The notes: generated from the letters alone by a model not told the origin. DNA of 64,000 bases from Acidobacteria bacterium UBA7540 (GCA_002478145.1 DLMI01000072.1:1-64000); one strand, 5' to 3'; shown: positions 28,371-38,310, numbered from the stretch's first letter. A program made the numbers and translations.

Positions 28371-28617
28371 GATTCAGGATTCAGGAGGCAAATTCAATTC
28401 TCGGCCCTCCCAGTATAGTGATTCATTTCCTCAGAAGGAACAACTACAAATCTCCGACACCTAGACCAGGAAGCGCTGCGAAATTCGTGGAGTGTCACGT
28501 AGTCACCACATTCGTACGCGGCTCTGCCGCGACGAACAGCTTGCCGCTCCGCTGGCGTGGGAGTCTCCTGCGGGAATTGGCAAATCGTGGTTTGGATTTG
28601 TGACGTGCACATGGGCG
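28371..28617. other. Intergenic: short heptamer arm and left direct repeat of TA locus
   Basis: GATTCAG, GATTCAG words follow the kinase stop (28373-28386). A 16-bp copy of ATAGTGATTCATTTCC sits at 28415-28430, identical to 29183-29198 beyond the toxin-antitoxin genes. The rest includes the weakly supported 28394-28612 frame. Confidence 0.5.
28394..28612 (-). CDS. Possible antitoxin-like remnant
   Basis: 72 residues beginning five bases after the toxin stop. The segment PTPAERQAVRRGRAAYECGD followed by YVTLHEF resembles the C-terminal tail of small antitoxins that precede RelE-type toxins. The remaining C-terminal part (SWSRCRRFVVVPSEE) runs into the direct repeat and does not look like protein. 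It may be the remains of an antitoxin from a second module or a chance frame. Confidence 0.3.
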   Translation of the reverse strand: MCTSQIQTTICQFPQETPTPAERQAVRRGRAAYECGDYVTLHEFRSASWSRCRRFVVVPSEEMNHYTGRAEN

Positions 28618-28863
28618 TTACTTGGGGTGGGGGATGATGTCTAGCAGGATGTAGGTGTCGTCCTCTATGCGAAAGTACAACCGCCAGTCGCGGGTCACGC
28701 GGGCCTGCCAGCGGCCCTTTCCTTCATCGTACTTTTTGGCGTCGAGGGAAGGGTGCCGAGGGTTTTGGAGTAGGAGCAACGACTGCTTGTCAAAGGCTGC
28801 CTGGATTTCCTTGGGCGCTTTGGCATAAGCCCGCGCGAAATGGGAGGTCCACTGGAGCTTCAT
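28618..28863 (-). CDS. RelE/ParE-superfamily toxin
   Basis: 81 residues, the usual size for the family. The fold is visible as an N-terminal helix pair (HFARAYAKAPKEIQAAFDKQ), a basic strand WQARVTRDWRLYFRI and a C-terminal strand ILLDIIPH. The conserved R-x-R-x-x-(W/Y)-R-L-Y pattern is that of ribosome-dependent mRNA interferases or ParE-like gyrase poisons; which activity applies cannot be settled. The gene follows the antitoxin by 12 bp on the same strand. Confidence 0.8.
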   Translation of the reverse strand: MKLQWTSHFARAYAKAPKEIQAAFDKQSLLLLQNPRHPSLDAKKYDEGKGRWQARVTRDWRLYFRIEDDTYILLDIIPHPK

Positions 28864-28875
28864 CTGGCTGTGTGT

Positions 28876-29184
28876 TTAGTCTTTGCTAGCAGCCAACTTT
28901 GCGGCTGCGTTCTGGAGATCAGCGATGAACTCGCTGTGGTCTGAAAACGGTTTGGACACGCGACGAGCCTTGATGTCGGCCTCCGCCTTGGCTAGGTGGG
29001 CGTCTATGACCCGGCGCTGGGCCGGGGTATATTCGCGGTTGATGATGATTTTTGGGGTGAGAACGATCCTGCCCCTGTGAGCTCTGGCTTCTACCAGGTC
29101 GCCGTCAACCAAGCCCAGTTGGGCTCGGAGGCGCGTGGGGATGGTCACTTGGCCCTTGCGCTGAACTTTAACGATGGTGCCCAT
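28876..29184 (-). CDS. AbrB/MazE-type antitoxin
   Basis: 102 residues. The N-terminal swapped-hairpin DNA-binding domain is plain: IVKVQRKGQVTIPTRLRAQL, then GLVDGDLVEARAHRGRIVLTP. The C-terminal half (LAKAEADIKARRVSKPFSDH) is charged and would wrap and neutralise the toxin. AbrB-type antitoxin next to a RelE-type toxin is a recognised mix. The start codon lies within the right-hand 16-bp direct repeat (29183-29198), which also supplies its leader, so autoregulation through that sequence is plausible. Confidence 0.82.
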   Translation of the reverse strand: MGTIVKVQRKGQVTIPTRLRAQLGLVDGDLVEARAHRGRIVLTPKIIINREYTPAQRRVIDAHLAKAEADIKARRVSKPFSDHSEFIADLQNAAAKLAASKD

Positions 29185-29537
29185 AGTGATTCATTTCCGG
29201 AAGTCAGAAACTCGGACTTCCTGGGATGAAGGATAGCCGCTCGCTGAAGAGCTGTCAAGGGGGTGGCAGAATGGCCGCAGATTTTCAAGGCCGATCCCCC
29301 CTCATTCGGGCCACGACTGAATGGGTCAATGAATCAATGAGCTAATGAGTCAATGAATTACTGATTCGAGGTAATATTCGTCAATTTTTCCCATCTGTTA
29401 ACCAACCTTGAAATAGTGGAACTTAGCCGTTGGATTCGGTGTCCAATGGGATGAAGGAGAAAGTGAGCAGCCAACGGAGCGCTCCGTGGCCGTCACCTCA
29501 ACTTCGGATGCTACCGAATTCTCGAGGAGGTGCAGCC
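29185..29537. repeat. Intergenic with octamer-word array
   Basis: Octamer words GTCAATGA, ATCAATGA, GCTAATGA, GTCAATGA lie at 29325-29357. The same ATCAATGA word occurs before 18020, 21507 and 24733. No further gene is supported. Confidence 0.55.
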
Positions 29538-30581
29538 ATGTTTGCCGAAGCGTTGCTGGAATCTTCGCCCTCGCGGGCGCCCGTGCTGAAGAAAGGTCAT
29601 TACTTTTACGCCACAGCCTGCGGCGCGCTGGTGTCGCTTGCCTGCTTCTTCGCGCTGGGGCGGCTGTTTCCGCCCACCTCAATCAGGGCGCCTGCCATTC
29701 AATCGCTGCTCTTCGGGACGGTCGTCGCCGCTTTTGCACTGATGCTCTGTTATGTGTACGCCGACTCGCGACAGTTGGCGCTGAACACTGCATTTTGGGT
29801 CGCGCTGACCTTCGTTCTGAACTTCGCAGGCTTCGTTTGCTTCCTCGTCTATGCAGCAGCCAGGACTGGAGATTGGAAGCGGGCTGCCATTCCGTGCGCA
29901 TATATCGGTGAAGTCCTCCTGGTGGGAGCAATGGCGCTGGTTCCACTCATCTATACGGAGGCGTTGCCCAAGGCAGTATGGATGGAAGTTTTGCGGGCTC
30001 CTTCGCCTCCGCCGCCTCCGTCGTTCGTGGGGACACAAGCCTCGCGAAGAACCACACGAGGTGTCAGCTCCGACGAGATTCTCAAAGCCCCACCGACGAT
30101 CCCGCCAACAATTGCGCAAATCCACGACGAACCTCTCCCACCCGCGCAGTTCCCATCCACATCTATCGGGGTTCCGGGAGGAATCTATGACGGGCAGTCC
30201 GACGCTGGGCTCGATCCTGTATTGCGAAACATCCTCCGAAACGGCACGCCGCAACCACCCCCTCCTCAAACATCCAATGCTGCCCCACCGGTGCGGATTC
30301 GCCAGGGCGGAATCGTGAGCGCCGCCAGGCTTGTTTACCAACCCAAACCCGAATATCCTGAAATCGCCAAGATGACTCGGACCGAGGGAGCCGTGGAGTT
30401 TGAAGCAGTCATTGCTAAGGATGGAACGATAGAAGAGCTGAAGGTGCTCAGAGGCCATCCCTTGTTGGTGAAGGCTGCGCTCGATGCTGTGCGGCGTTGG
30501 CGCTATCAACCCACCCTGCTGAATGGTGAGCCCATTGAGGTCGTAACGGAGATTACGGTGAATTTCAAACTGGCGGAATAA
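29538..30581 (+). CDS. TonB-domain protein with polytopic N-terminus
   Basis: 347 residues from the ATG at 29538, eight bases after GAGGAGG; the longer frame has no such site. Unlike classic TonB (one helix), the first ~140 residues hold four or five hydrophobic helices (about 21-40, 48-70, 75-95, 108-128). A Pro-rich stretch (APSPPPPPSF) follows, then a variable linker, then a C-terminal TonB domain: YQPKPEYPEIAKMTRTEGAV and the ending LDAVRRWRYQPTLLNGEPIE. It may transduce energy or scaffold between membranes; no ExbB/ExbD or receptor gene is adjacent. Confidence 0.78.
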   Translation: MFAEALLESSPSRAPVLKKGHYFYATACGALVSLACFFALGRLFPPTSIRAPAIQSLLFGTVVAAFALMLCYVYADSRQLALNTAFWVALTFVLNFAGFVCFLVYAAARTGDWKRAAIPCAYIGEVLLVGAMALVPLIYTEALPKAVWMEVLRAPSPPPPPSFVGTQASRRTTRGVSSDEILKAPPTIPPTIAQIHDEPLPPAQFPSTSIGVPGGIYDGQSDAGLDPVLRNILRNGTPQPPPPQTSNAAPPVRIRQGGIVSAARLVYQPKPEYPEIAKMTRTEGAVEFEAVIAKDGTIEELKVLRGHPLLVKAALDAVRRWRYQPTLLNGEPIEVVTEITVNFKLAE

Positions 30582-30625
30582 ACTGACGACTGTGCGCAGC
30601 GCGGCCTTCGGCTGCAACCAAAAGC

Positions 30626-30656
30626 AGATTCTTCGCTGCGCTCCGCTCAGAATGAC
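30626..30656. repeat. Half copy of the GTCATTCC palindrome
   Basis: AGATTCTTCGCTGCGCTCCG then CTCAGAATGAC: one arm of the palindromic family found complete at 35547, 42394 and 56591, located between the TonB-like gene and ygfZ. Confidence 0.6.
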
Positions 30657-30699
30657 AGCAGGGCACATGCATACGCCCCTTGTCGCAAATCAAAGGCAT

Positions 30700-31800
30700 T
30701 CAAGCGGCGGCTGGGAGTGGAGCGTGTTGGTAAAGGGGAAGGGCTGCGACTTCGGCGACTGTGCCGGATGGGAACTCCAGTTTTGTGCCGGGTTCTGAGA
30801 CTTCGTGGCGGAGGTAAGCCATGGCTACCGTCTTGCCAAGTGTTGGAGCAACGCAGGAGCTGGTGACTTCGCCGATCTCTCTGCCCTCTCGAACCAGCTT
30901 CTCGCCCGAGGGCGGTGGAACCTCTGACTCCACGATGAGTCCCATTAGTTTCCAGTTCACGTGCCCGCGGCTTCGGGCTCGCTCCACGATTTCCTGACCG
31001 ACGTAGCAGCCTTTGCTAAAGCTCAAGGCATTCCACAATCCCGCTTCGTTGGGAATGGTGTCCTCACCCAGTTCCTGACCGTAGCGGGGGATTCCAGCCT
31101 CAATGCGCAGAGTTTCCAGCGCCTGTGTCCCGCAAGGGAGCATGCCGTAAGTGGGAGCTTGGCCGCAGGCGGCGCCCCAAACCGCCAGCAGGCCCTTTGC
31201 GCCCACCCAGACTTCATAACCTTCCTCACCGGTGCTACTCGCGCGCACTACGCGCACAGGGATGCCGGCGTAGTTGGTGGCAAAATGATCAAACTCCCGC
31301 ATCGCGGGAAGGTTGATGTGCAGGGTTTTTTCGAGCAAAAGGCGTGAGCGTGGTCCCTGAAAGGCGAGAGCGTAAAGGTCCAGAGGTTCGAATTCTACCT
31401 GATCGCCGATGACGTAACGCTTGAGGCCAAGCAGCGCCTTGTCGCGCAGGTCGGCGTCGGTATCGACGAAAAACCGGTCTTCGGTACAGTAGAGACGCAT
31501 ATCCACCAGGATATGTCCGTGGGGGTTCAGCAAGGTGGCGTAAGTTCCCTGGCCAGCAGCAAGCCGCTGGATGTCGTTGGAGACCATGCGGTGAAGGAAC
31601 TTGGCATGGTCCCGGCCCTTCATGGCGAACTTGCCGCGAAAGGAGAAATCAAAGAGCCCGGAGGCCTCGCGCACCGCTTTGTGCTCCGCAACAGGATCGG
31701 TGAAACGCCAGGGAACAAGCCCGCCATGATAGTCGCCCAGCGTGGCGCCTTGTGAGAGGTGGTAGTCAGCCAAGGGAGACGTGAACAGAGATGAGTCCAT
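30700..31800 (-). CDS. ygfZ: YgfZ/GcvT-like folate-binding Fe-S cluster protein
   Basis: 366 residues. The hallmark SFSKGCYVGQEIVERARSRG is the YgfZ signature with its conserved Cys; N-terminal GcvT-like fold (FDFSFRGKFAMKGRDHAKFL). Known YgfZ proteins bind tetrahydrofolate and support Fe-S cluster assembly or repair. It closes the minus-strand suf cluster, 194 bp after sufT across a heptamer repeat. The context supports a Fe-S role over glycine cleavage, and no other glycine cleavage gene is nearby. Confidence 0.9.
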   Translation of the reverse strand: MDSSLFTSPLADYHLSQGATLGDYHGGLVPWRFTDPVAEHKAVREASGLFDFSFRGKFAMKGRDHAKFLHRMVSNDIQRLAAGQGTYATLLNPHGHILVDMRLYCTEDRFFVDTDADLRDKALLGLKRYVIGDQVEFEPLDLYALAFQGPRSRLLLEKTLHINLPAMREFDHFATNYAGIPVRVVRASSTGEEGYEVWVGAKGLLAVWGAACGQAPTYGMLPCGTQALETLRIEAGIPRYGQELGEDTIPNEAGLWNALSFSKGCYVGQEIVERARSRGHVNWKLMGLIVESEVPPPSGEKLVREGREIGEVTSSCVAPTLGKTVAMAYLRHEVSEPGTKLEFPSGTVAEVAALPLYQHAPLPAAA

Positions 31801-31810
31801 TTGTTAGATA

Positions 31811-31993
31811 GTGGAAAATCGAAATTCGAAAATCGAAATTCGAAAGCGGAAAGTCCAAGAAGGAAATTGGAAAAGAAAGATCCAAGATTGAAGTCGACAA
31901 ACTCGAAAGTTGATAATCGCCGCTGTTTATACCGTAATTCTGCGGTTTCCAATTTCGATTTTCCAATTTCGAATTTCGAATTTCAATTTTCGA
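31811..31993. repeat. Heptamer-word inverted repeat, site L
   Basis: Left arm GGAAAAT, CGAAATT, CGAAAAT, CGAAATT, CGAAAGC, GGAAAGT. Right arm from 31949: CCAATTT, CGATTTT, CCAATTT, CGAATTT, CGAATTT, CAATTTT. The right arm ends one base from the sufT stop (minus strand), again placing the element against a stop codon. Confidence 0.87.
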
Positions 31994-31994
31994 G

Positions 31995-32333
31995 CTACAG
32001 AAAGCCGAGTTGAAGCTTAGCAGCCTCGGACATCATCTCTTTGCTCCACGGCGGATCCCACACCACATCGACTTTGACACTCTTGATGCCGGGAAGCACG
32101 GTAATCTTGTCTTCGACTTCTCCCGGCAGTGAGCCGGCAGCAGGGCAGCCAGGCGCGGTCAGCGTCATCTTCACCAGAGCATGGCCGGAGGTATCCACCT
32201 TGGCCTCATAGATCAACCCGAGGTCGTAGATATTCACCGGAATCTCCGGGTCGTAGCAGGTGCGCACAGCCGCAACCATCTTGTCCTGAAGCGCGATCGC
32301 CTCCGAAACCGTCAGGGGGGTTGGCTCGTCCAT
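31995..32333 (-). CDS. sufT: SufT / MIP18-family Fe-S assembly factor (DUF59)
   Basis: 112 residues. DPEIPVNIYDLGLIYEAKVD and MTLTAPGCPAAGSLPGEVED are the MIP18/DUF59 signature with its conserved Cys. SufT helps Fe-S cluster maturation in bacteria that use the Suf pathway. It begins eight bases after sufU and continues the operon. The C-terminus VWDPPWSKEMMSEAAKLQLG is typical. Confidence 0.92.
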   Translation of the reverse strand: MDEPTPLTVSEAIALQDKMVAAVRTCYDPEIPVNIYDLGLIYEAKVDTSGHALVKMTLTAPGCPAAGSLPGEVEDKITVLPGIKSVKVDVVWDPPWSKEMMSEAAKLQLGFL

Positions 32334-32341
32334 GGGTTATT

Positions 32342-32794
32342 TCACTCCGTCGTCGCCGCTTTCTGGTCGCCGTCGAGCGCGCTACGAAGTGTGTGCCACA
32401 CCAGGGTGGCGCACTTGACGCGCACCGGAAACTCGCAAACTCCGGAGAAAGCGGCCAGTTTCCCCAAGGCTGGAGTCTCACCCTCAGCGTGGGTTTTTCC
32501 GGTGACCAGGTCGTGAAAGGTTTCGAAGAGAGCCTCAGCCTGGGCTCGCGTCTTCCCCTTCAGAATTTCCGTCAAGATCGACGCGGAGGCAGTGGAAATG
32601 GCACAGCCGGTTCCCTGGAAGCTGATGTCGGTGATCCGGTCGTCCTGGAGTTTCAGATAAACGGTGAACTTGTCGCCGCAGAGGCGATTGTAACCGTCCG
32701 CGTGCCGGTCGGCATCCGGCATGGGATGAAAGTTCCGCGGTTTCTTACTGTGATCGATAATTAGTTCCTGATAAAGTCCTTCGAGGTCTGACAT
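32342..32794 (-). CDS. sufU: SufU-type Fe-S scaffold / sulfur acceptor
   Basis: 150 residues, IscU-like fold. The three conserved cysteines are present in RLCGDKFTVYL, FQGTGCAISTASAS and FPVRVKCATLVW, with the Asp after the first Cys (CGD) that helps bind Zn or cluster. SufU accepts persulfide sulfur from SufS and often replaces SufE in operons like this one, which has no sufE or sufA. It lies 45 bp from sufS. Confidence 0.93.
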   Translation of the reverse strand: MSDLEGLYQELIIDHSKKPRNFHPMPDADRHADGYNRLCGDKFTVYLKLQDDRITDISFQGTGCAISTASASILTEILKGKTRAQAEALFETFHDLVTGKTHAEGETPALGKLAAFSGVCEFPVRVKCATLVWHTLRSALDGDQKAATTE

Positions 32795-32838
32795 ATGAAT
32801 GAGTCCATAGTCGAAAGTTAAAGGTCAAGAGTTACAGC

Positions 32839-34110
32839 TCATCCGAAAAGAGCCTTCACTCTTTGGATGCCCCCGGCCAGGGCGTTGATCTCCTGCTTGG
32901 TGTTGTAAAAAGCCAGCGAAGCGCGCACCGTTGCGGGCACGCCGAAGCGGTCCATGACCGGCTGAGCGCAATGGTGGCCGGTCCGGACCGCGATGCCCTC
33001 GCGATCCAGAATAGTCCCCACGTCGTGGGCGTGCACGCCTTCCAGAACGAATGAAATGACGCCGGCTTTCTCGCGCGCCGTGCCGATGATCCTGACGCCG
33101 GGGATCTGACTGATGGCCTCGGTGGCATAAGAAAGCAGTGCGTGCTCGTAGGAGGTGATGTTCGCCAGGCCTACCTCGTTGACATAGTCAAGGGCGGCGC
33201 CAAGGCCGATAGCGTCCGCAATATTGGGCGTCCCCGCTTCAAACTTATAAGGAATCACATTGTAGATGGTCTTCTCGAACGTCACGGAGCTGATCATATC
33301 ACCGCCGCCCTGAAAAGGAGGCATCGCCTCGAGGAGTTCGGCCCTCCCGTAAAGCGCCCCAATCCCCGTCGGCCCAAAAACCTTGTGGCCTGAGAGTGCA
33401 TAGAAGTCGCAGCCGAGTTCCTGAACGTCAACCTTCATGTGAGGCGTGGCTTGGGCGCCATCAACGAGCACCGGGACATTCATGGCATGTGCCATCTCGA
33501 CGATCTGGCGCACGGGATTGATGGTGCCCAGGGCGTTGGATACATGGGCGACAGCGACCATGCGCGTGCGGGCGTTCAGGAGCTTTTCAAATTCCTCCAG
33601 GATCAGCTCGCCGCGGTCGTTGATCGGGGCCACGCGAAGGACGGCATTCTTCTCCTCGCACAAAATCTGCCAGGGAACGATGTTCGAGTGATGCTCCATG
33701 GCAGTGATCAGGACTTCGTCACCTGCCTTCACGTTTTGCCGCCCGTAGGATTGCGCTACGAGGTTGATGCCCTCCGTGGTTCCGCGCACGTAGACGATCT
33801 CCCGCGAATCGGGAGCGTTCAGGAATCGCTGGATTTTTGTCCTCGCGCCCTCATAGGCCTCCGTCGCGCGCTCGCTCAACAGATGCACGCCGCGATGCAC
33901 GTTGGAGCAGTCGTGCATGTAAAAGCCAAGAATCGCATCAATCACTTTGGCCGGCTTCTGGCTGGTGGCCGCGTTGTCGAGATAGACGAGCGGCTTCCCG
34001 TGCACCTTCTGTTTCAGAATCGGGAAATCCTCCCGAATTCGCTTCACATCGAAGGCGGGACTGGATGATTCGCGGGCGGGTATTTGGATCGCTTCCTGCG
34101 TGGTGGCCAT
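32839..34110 (-). CDS. sufS: Cysteine desulfurase SufS
   Basis: PLP enzyme that moves sulfur from L-cysteine to a protein persulfide. 423 residues from the ATG at 34110, overlapping the sufD stop by one base (TGATG); ribosomes probably re-initiate from the GAGGAGGG inside sufD. Motifs: YLDNAATSQKP at the N-terminus, ALSGHKVFGPTG with the PLP lysine, and RTGHHCAQP with the catalytic Cys. A longer frame extends into sufD but has no protein-like sequence, so I reject it. Confidence 0.95.
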   Translation of the reverse strand: MATTQEAIQIPARESSSPAFDVKRIREDFPILKQKVHGKPLVYLDNAATSQKPAKVIDAILGFYMHDCSNVHRGVHLLSERATEAYEGARTKIQRFLNAPDSREIVYVRGTTEGINLVAQSYGRQNVKAGDEVLITAMEHHSNIVPWQILCEEKNAVLRVAPINDRGELILEEFEKLLNARTRMVAVAHVSNALGTINPVRQIVEMAHAMNVPVLVDGAQATPHMKVDVQELGCDFYALSGHKVFGPTGIGALYGRAELLEAMPPFQGGGDMISSVTFEKTIYNVIPYKFEAGTPNIADAIGLGAALDYVNEVGLANITSYEHALLSYATEAISQIPGVRIIGTAREKAGVISFVLEGVHAHDVGTILDREGIAVRTGHHCAQPVMDRFGVPATVRASLAFYNTKQEINALAGGIQRVKALFG

Positions 34111-35507
34111 CATCCCTCCTCGGCCCGCTGGCCCCTCGCCAGACGAGCAAATAAACCTTCCCTGAGCCGTTCGCGCAGCGGCGCATACTTGATCCGCTCC
34201 AGGACGTCGTTGGCAAAGGCGTAAGTGAGCAGGTCGCGCGCTTCCTGACGGCCGATTCCGCGGGAACGCAAATAAAAGACCGCTTCCGGATCGATTTGCC
34301 CGATGGTGGCGCCGTGCGTACACTTGACGTCGTCAGCGTAAATCTCCAGCGCCGGTTTGGTATCGATGATGGCTTTTTCGGAAAGAAGGAGGTTTTTGTT
34401 GCTTTGTTTGGAATCGGTCTTTTGCGCATCCTTGCGGACAATGATTTTGCCGTTGAAGACTGCGGAGGACTCTCCATCCAGAACGCCTCGATAGACTTCC
34501 CGGCTGCTACAGTGCGGCTTGGCGTGGTCCAGGGTGGTTTGGTTGTCAATGTGTTGGCGGCCGGTGACAACGTACAGGCCGTCGAGTGTGGCCTCGGCGC
34601 CCTCGCCATCCAGAACGGACATCACTTCTTCGCGCACAAGAGCCCCGCCGATCGCAACGGAATGTGTGGCAACGTTGCTCGAGCGCTCCTGGTGGAACTG
34701 GAGCCGCCCAAAGTGGAACGCCGTTTTGCTTTCATGCTGAATCCTGTGATACTCGAGGACAGCGCCTTCACCCACCGCGATTTCGGTCACGGCATTGGTG
34801 AAGTAAATCCCTTCGGGCGTCAAGCTCCTGGCACCTGCCGACCTGAAGAGGGGCGCTGCGTCCGGTCCTACGTAGCCTTCAATGATGGTGGCCTGGCTTT
34901 CTCGCCCGGCAATAATCAGGTTGCGGGGATAGGAAACCGTGGGAAGCCCGTTTGCCTCGGAAACGTAGAGCAGGTAAATGGGCTTGTCAAGAACTACCCC
35001 CTTGGGGATCTCAAGGAATGCCCCGTCCTCGAGGAAGGCCGTATTCAGTGCCACAAATGCATGCTGCCTGTAATCCGTAGCGTAACGGGTCAGGTGGCCT
35101 TGCAGAGTTTTCCCGTCACTCGCCAGGGCTTCCGCCAGGCTGCCGGCCCTGGCGCCCTTGGGGAGAGCTTCCAGCGTCGAAAGCTGTTTCGAAAAACGCC
35201 CATTGATGAAGACGAGCCTGGGGCATCCGAGGTCAGCAAGGGGAAGCTGGCTGATTCGCTCGGCCAACGATGCAGCGGACTCTTCGCGCACTTCGCTGGC
35301 GCGTTGAAATGGCACGGCGGCTATGGGTGCGACGTTGGTGTTTCGCCACTCTTCCTGGCGCGTGGTCGGAAACCCCTTCTCCGCAAAACTCTCGATCGCC
35401 TCCCTGCGGATTTCATGGAGCCAGGAGGGCGCGCGGGCAGCAAGGCGCTCCTCGATCTGCCTGAAGTTTGAAAGGTAAACACCTTCTGTTTCTTTTAAGG
35501 CAATCAT
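34110..35507 (-). CDS. sufD: Fe-S cluster assembly protein SufD
   Basis: 465 residues from the ATG at 35507. The upstream part of the open frame reads through a palindromic repeat (35547-35646) and is not protein. The SufD beta-helix core is present, including YHRIQHESKTAFHFGRLQFH and the C-terminal HGATIGQIDPEAVFYLRSRG, whose His is conserved at the SufB-SufD interface. It forms the SufBCD scaffold with the flanking gene products. Only a weak GAGCTG precedes the start, so expression may be low or coupled. Confidence 0.93.
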   Translation of the reverse strand: MIALKETEGVYLSNFRQIEERLAARAPSWLHEIRREAIESFAEKGFPTTRQEEWRNTNVAPIAAVPFQRASEVREESAASLAERISQLPLADLGCPRLVFINGRFSKQLSTLEALPKGARAGSLAEALASDGKTLQGHLTRYATDYRQHAFVALNTAFLEDGAFLEIPKGVVLDKPIYLLYVSEANGLPTVSYPRNLIIAGRESQATIIEGYVGPDAAPLFRSAGARSLTPEGIYFTNAVTEIAVGEGAVLEYHRIQHESKTAFHFGRLQFHQERSSNVATHSVAIGGALVREEVMSVLDGEGAEATLDGLYVVTGRQHIDNQTTLDHAKPHCSSREVYRGVLDGESSAVFNGKIIVRKDAQKTDSKQSNKNLLLSEKAIIDTKPALEIYADDVKCTHGATIGQIDPEAVFYLRSRGIGRQEARDLLTYAFANDVLERIKYAPLRERLREGLFARLARGQRAEEG

Positions 35508-35546
35508 CAGCTCAGTATTCCCTTCGCTCGAAAACCCGTCTAGCCT

Positions 35547-35646
35547 GTCATTCCGAGGAGTCCCGCCCTGCGGGACGACGAGGAATCTCGCAAGTTCTTT
35601 GATTCCAGAGCGAGATTCCTCTCCCGCAGGGCGGGATCGGAATGAC
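35547..35646. repeat. GTCATTCC palindromic repeat, copy 1
   Basis: Outer arms GTCATTCCGA / TCGGAATGAC with inner GAGGAATCTCGC / GCGAGATTCCTC, about 100 bp. The inner hairpin is CCCGCCCTGCGGG. It separates sufC from sufD. Confidence 0.85.
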
Positions 35647-35687
35647 GACATTCGCAAACGTCTTCTCACCATCCTGCTGGCGCCTGC

Positions 35688-36449
35688 CTACCGGCCCACC
35701 ACGGCAGCAGATTCCTCCAGCCATCCGTAGCCCTTCTCTTCGAGTTCCAGGGCTAGTTCCTTGGTTCCCGACTTCACGATGCGGCCGTCGTACAGAACGT
35801 GTACGAAATCGGGAACGATGTAATTGAGCAGCCGCTGGTAGTGCGTGACCACGATAATGCTGCGGTCCTTGCCGCGCAGCGCGTTCACCCCATCGGCCAC
35901 GATCTTTAGGGCATCAATATCGAGGCCGGAGTCGGTCTCGTCGAGAATGCCGAGCTTGGGTTCGAGCACCGCCATCTGGAAAATCTCGTTGCGCTTTTTC
36001 TCGCCGCCGGAAAACCCTTCGTTCACCGCGCGGGTCATCAGTGTGTCGTCCACGTCCAGCAGCTTCATCTTCTCGCGGAGGAGCACGAGGAAGTCCATCG
36101 CGTCATATTCGGGCAACCCGCGGTGCTTGCGGATGGCATTGAGCGCCGAGCGCAGAAAATAGGTGTTGTTGACGCCGGGGATCTCCACCGGGTACTGGAA
36201 GGCGAGGAAAATGCCTTCGCGGGCGCGTTCTTCGGGCGGCATCGCAAGCAGGTCCTTGCCTTCATAGGTGACCTCGCCCCCCGTCACTTGGTAAACATCG
36301 CGCCCCGCCAGCACCTGTGCCAGCGTGCTTTTGCCGCTGCCGTTGGGGCCCATGATGGCGTGAACTTCGCCGGTGTTCACTTCCAGGTCAATTCCGCGCA
36401 GGATTTCTTTACCCTCCGCCGTCGCGTGCAGGTTCTTGATTTGAAGCAT
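35688..36449 (-). CDS. sufC: Fe-S assembly ATPase SufC
   Basis: 253 residues. Walker A GPNGSGKST, Q-loop FLAFQYPVEIPGV, signature FSGGEKKRNEIFQ, Walker B LGILDETDSGLD, switch His VVTHYQRLL. FQYPVEIPGV and GEKKRNE mark SufC apart from transport ATPases. Soluble ATPase of the SufBCD complex. It lies 288 bp from sufB, an unusually large gap for this operon; the gap holds repeat words and a second sufB 3' end. Confidence 0.96.
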   Translation of the reverse strand: MLQIKNLHATAEGKEILRGIDLEVNTGEVHAIMGPNGSGKSTLAQVLAGRDVYQVTGGEVTYEGKDLLAMPPEERAREGIFLAFQYPVEIPGVNNTYFLRSALNAIRKHRGLPEYDAMDFLVLLREKMKLLDVDDTLMTRAVNEGFSGGEKKRNEIFQMAVLEPKLGILDETDSGLDIDALKIVADGVNALRGKDRSIIVVTHYQRLLNYIVPDFVHVLYDGRIVKSGTKELALELEEKGYGWLEESAAVVGR

Positions 36450-36467
36450 TCAGCTCTCCCTAGCTAG

Positions 36468-36507
36468 AAACTGGAAATTCGAAAATGGAAAATCGAAACT
36501 CGAAAAC
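36468..36507. repeat. Heptamer words, left of sufB remnant
   Basis: GGAAATT, CGAAAAT, GGAAAAT, CGAAACT, CGAAAAC: the same word family as site L, 20 bp upstream of the sufC start. Confidence 0.7.
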
Positions 36508-36571
36508 GCACCGTGTCCGGGTGTCTTTCGGTCATTATGCTTTGGAGGACCGTGCCCTATGCAGCGTCGAT

Positions 36572-36649
36572 TCATCCGACTCTTCCCTGCAAATTCACGC
36601 CCAGCAGCTTCTGCGCCTCCACCGCGAATCCGCCACAAGGGAATTGCTC
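36572..36649 (-). pseudogene. Remnant of a second sufB 3' end
   Basis: On the minus strand the frame reads [18 protein letters not shown] then stop, against [18 protein letters not shown] then stop at the end of intact sufB 160 bp away. The nucleotide sequences differ at many positions, so it is an old or imported copy, not a recent duplication. Heptamer repeats lie on both sides. Confidence 0.75.
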
Positions 36650-36673
36650 ACATGTACCTTTCGCGGTGCCCCT

Positions 36674-36737
36674 GACACCCTTTATCCTTTACCCTTTACC
36701 CTTTTACCGTTCACCATTTACTATTCACCATTCAGAA
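36674..36737. repeat. Heptamer words directly after sufB
   Basis: Words TTTATCC, TTTACCC, TTTACCC, TTTTACC, GTTCACC, ATTTACT, ATTCACC, ATTCAG end at the sufB stop codon (36738). Confidence 0.8.
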
Positions 36738-38180
<1,443 letters not shown>

Positions 38181-38310
38181 CAAAACTCCTCCTCAGGATT
38201 ACTCACACGTGACAGCGCCCGACCACTGGGGCCGGCGCGGCGCTGCTCCGTTGTACAAGGCGGGCCTGCAAGTCCGGAGATAAGCGCTTCCAGTGCAATC
38301 GTCTTCGCTT

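Noticed and set aside
28340..28603. Plus-strand frame after the NtrB-like kinase
   Set aside because: Overlaps the kinase 3' end and crosses repeat words; protein-like sequence absent.
34296..35471. Plus-strand frame of 391 codons opposite sufD
   Set aside because: Shadow of SufD in GC-rich DNA; no recognisable domain and no ribosome-binding site.
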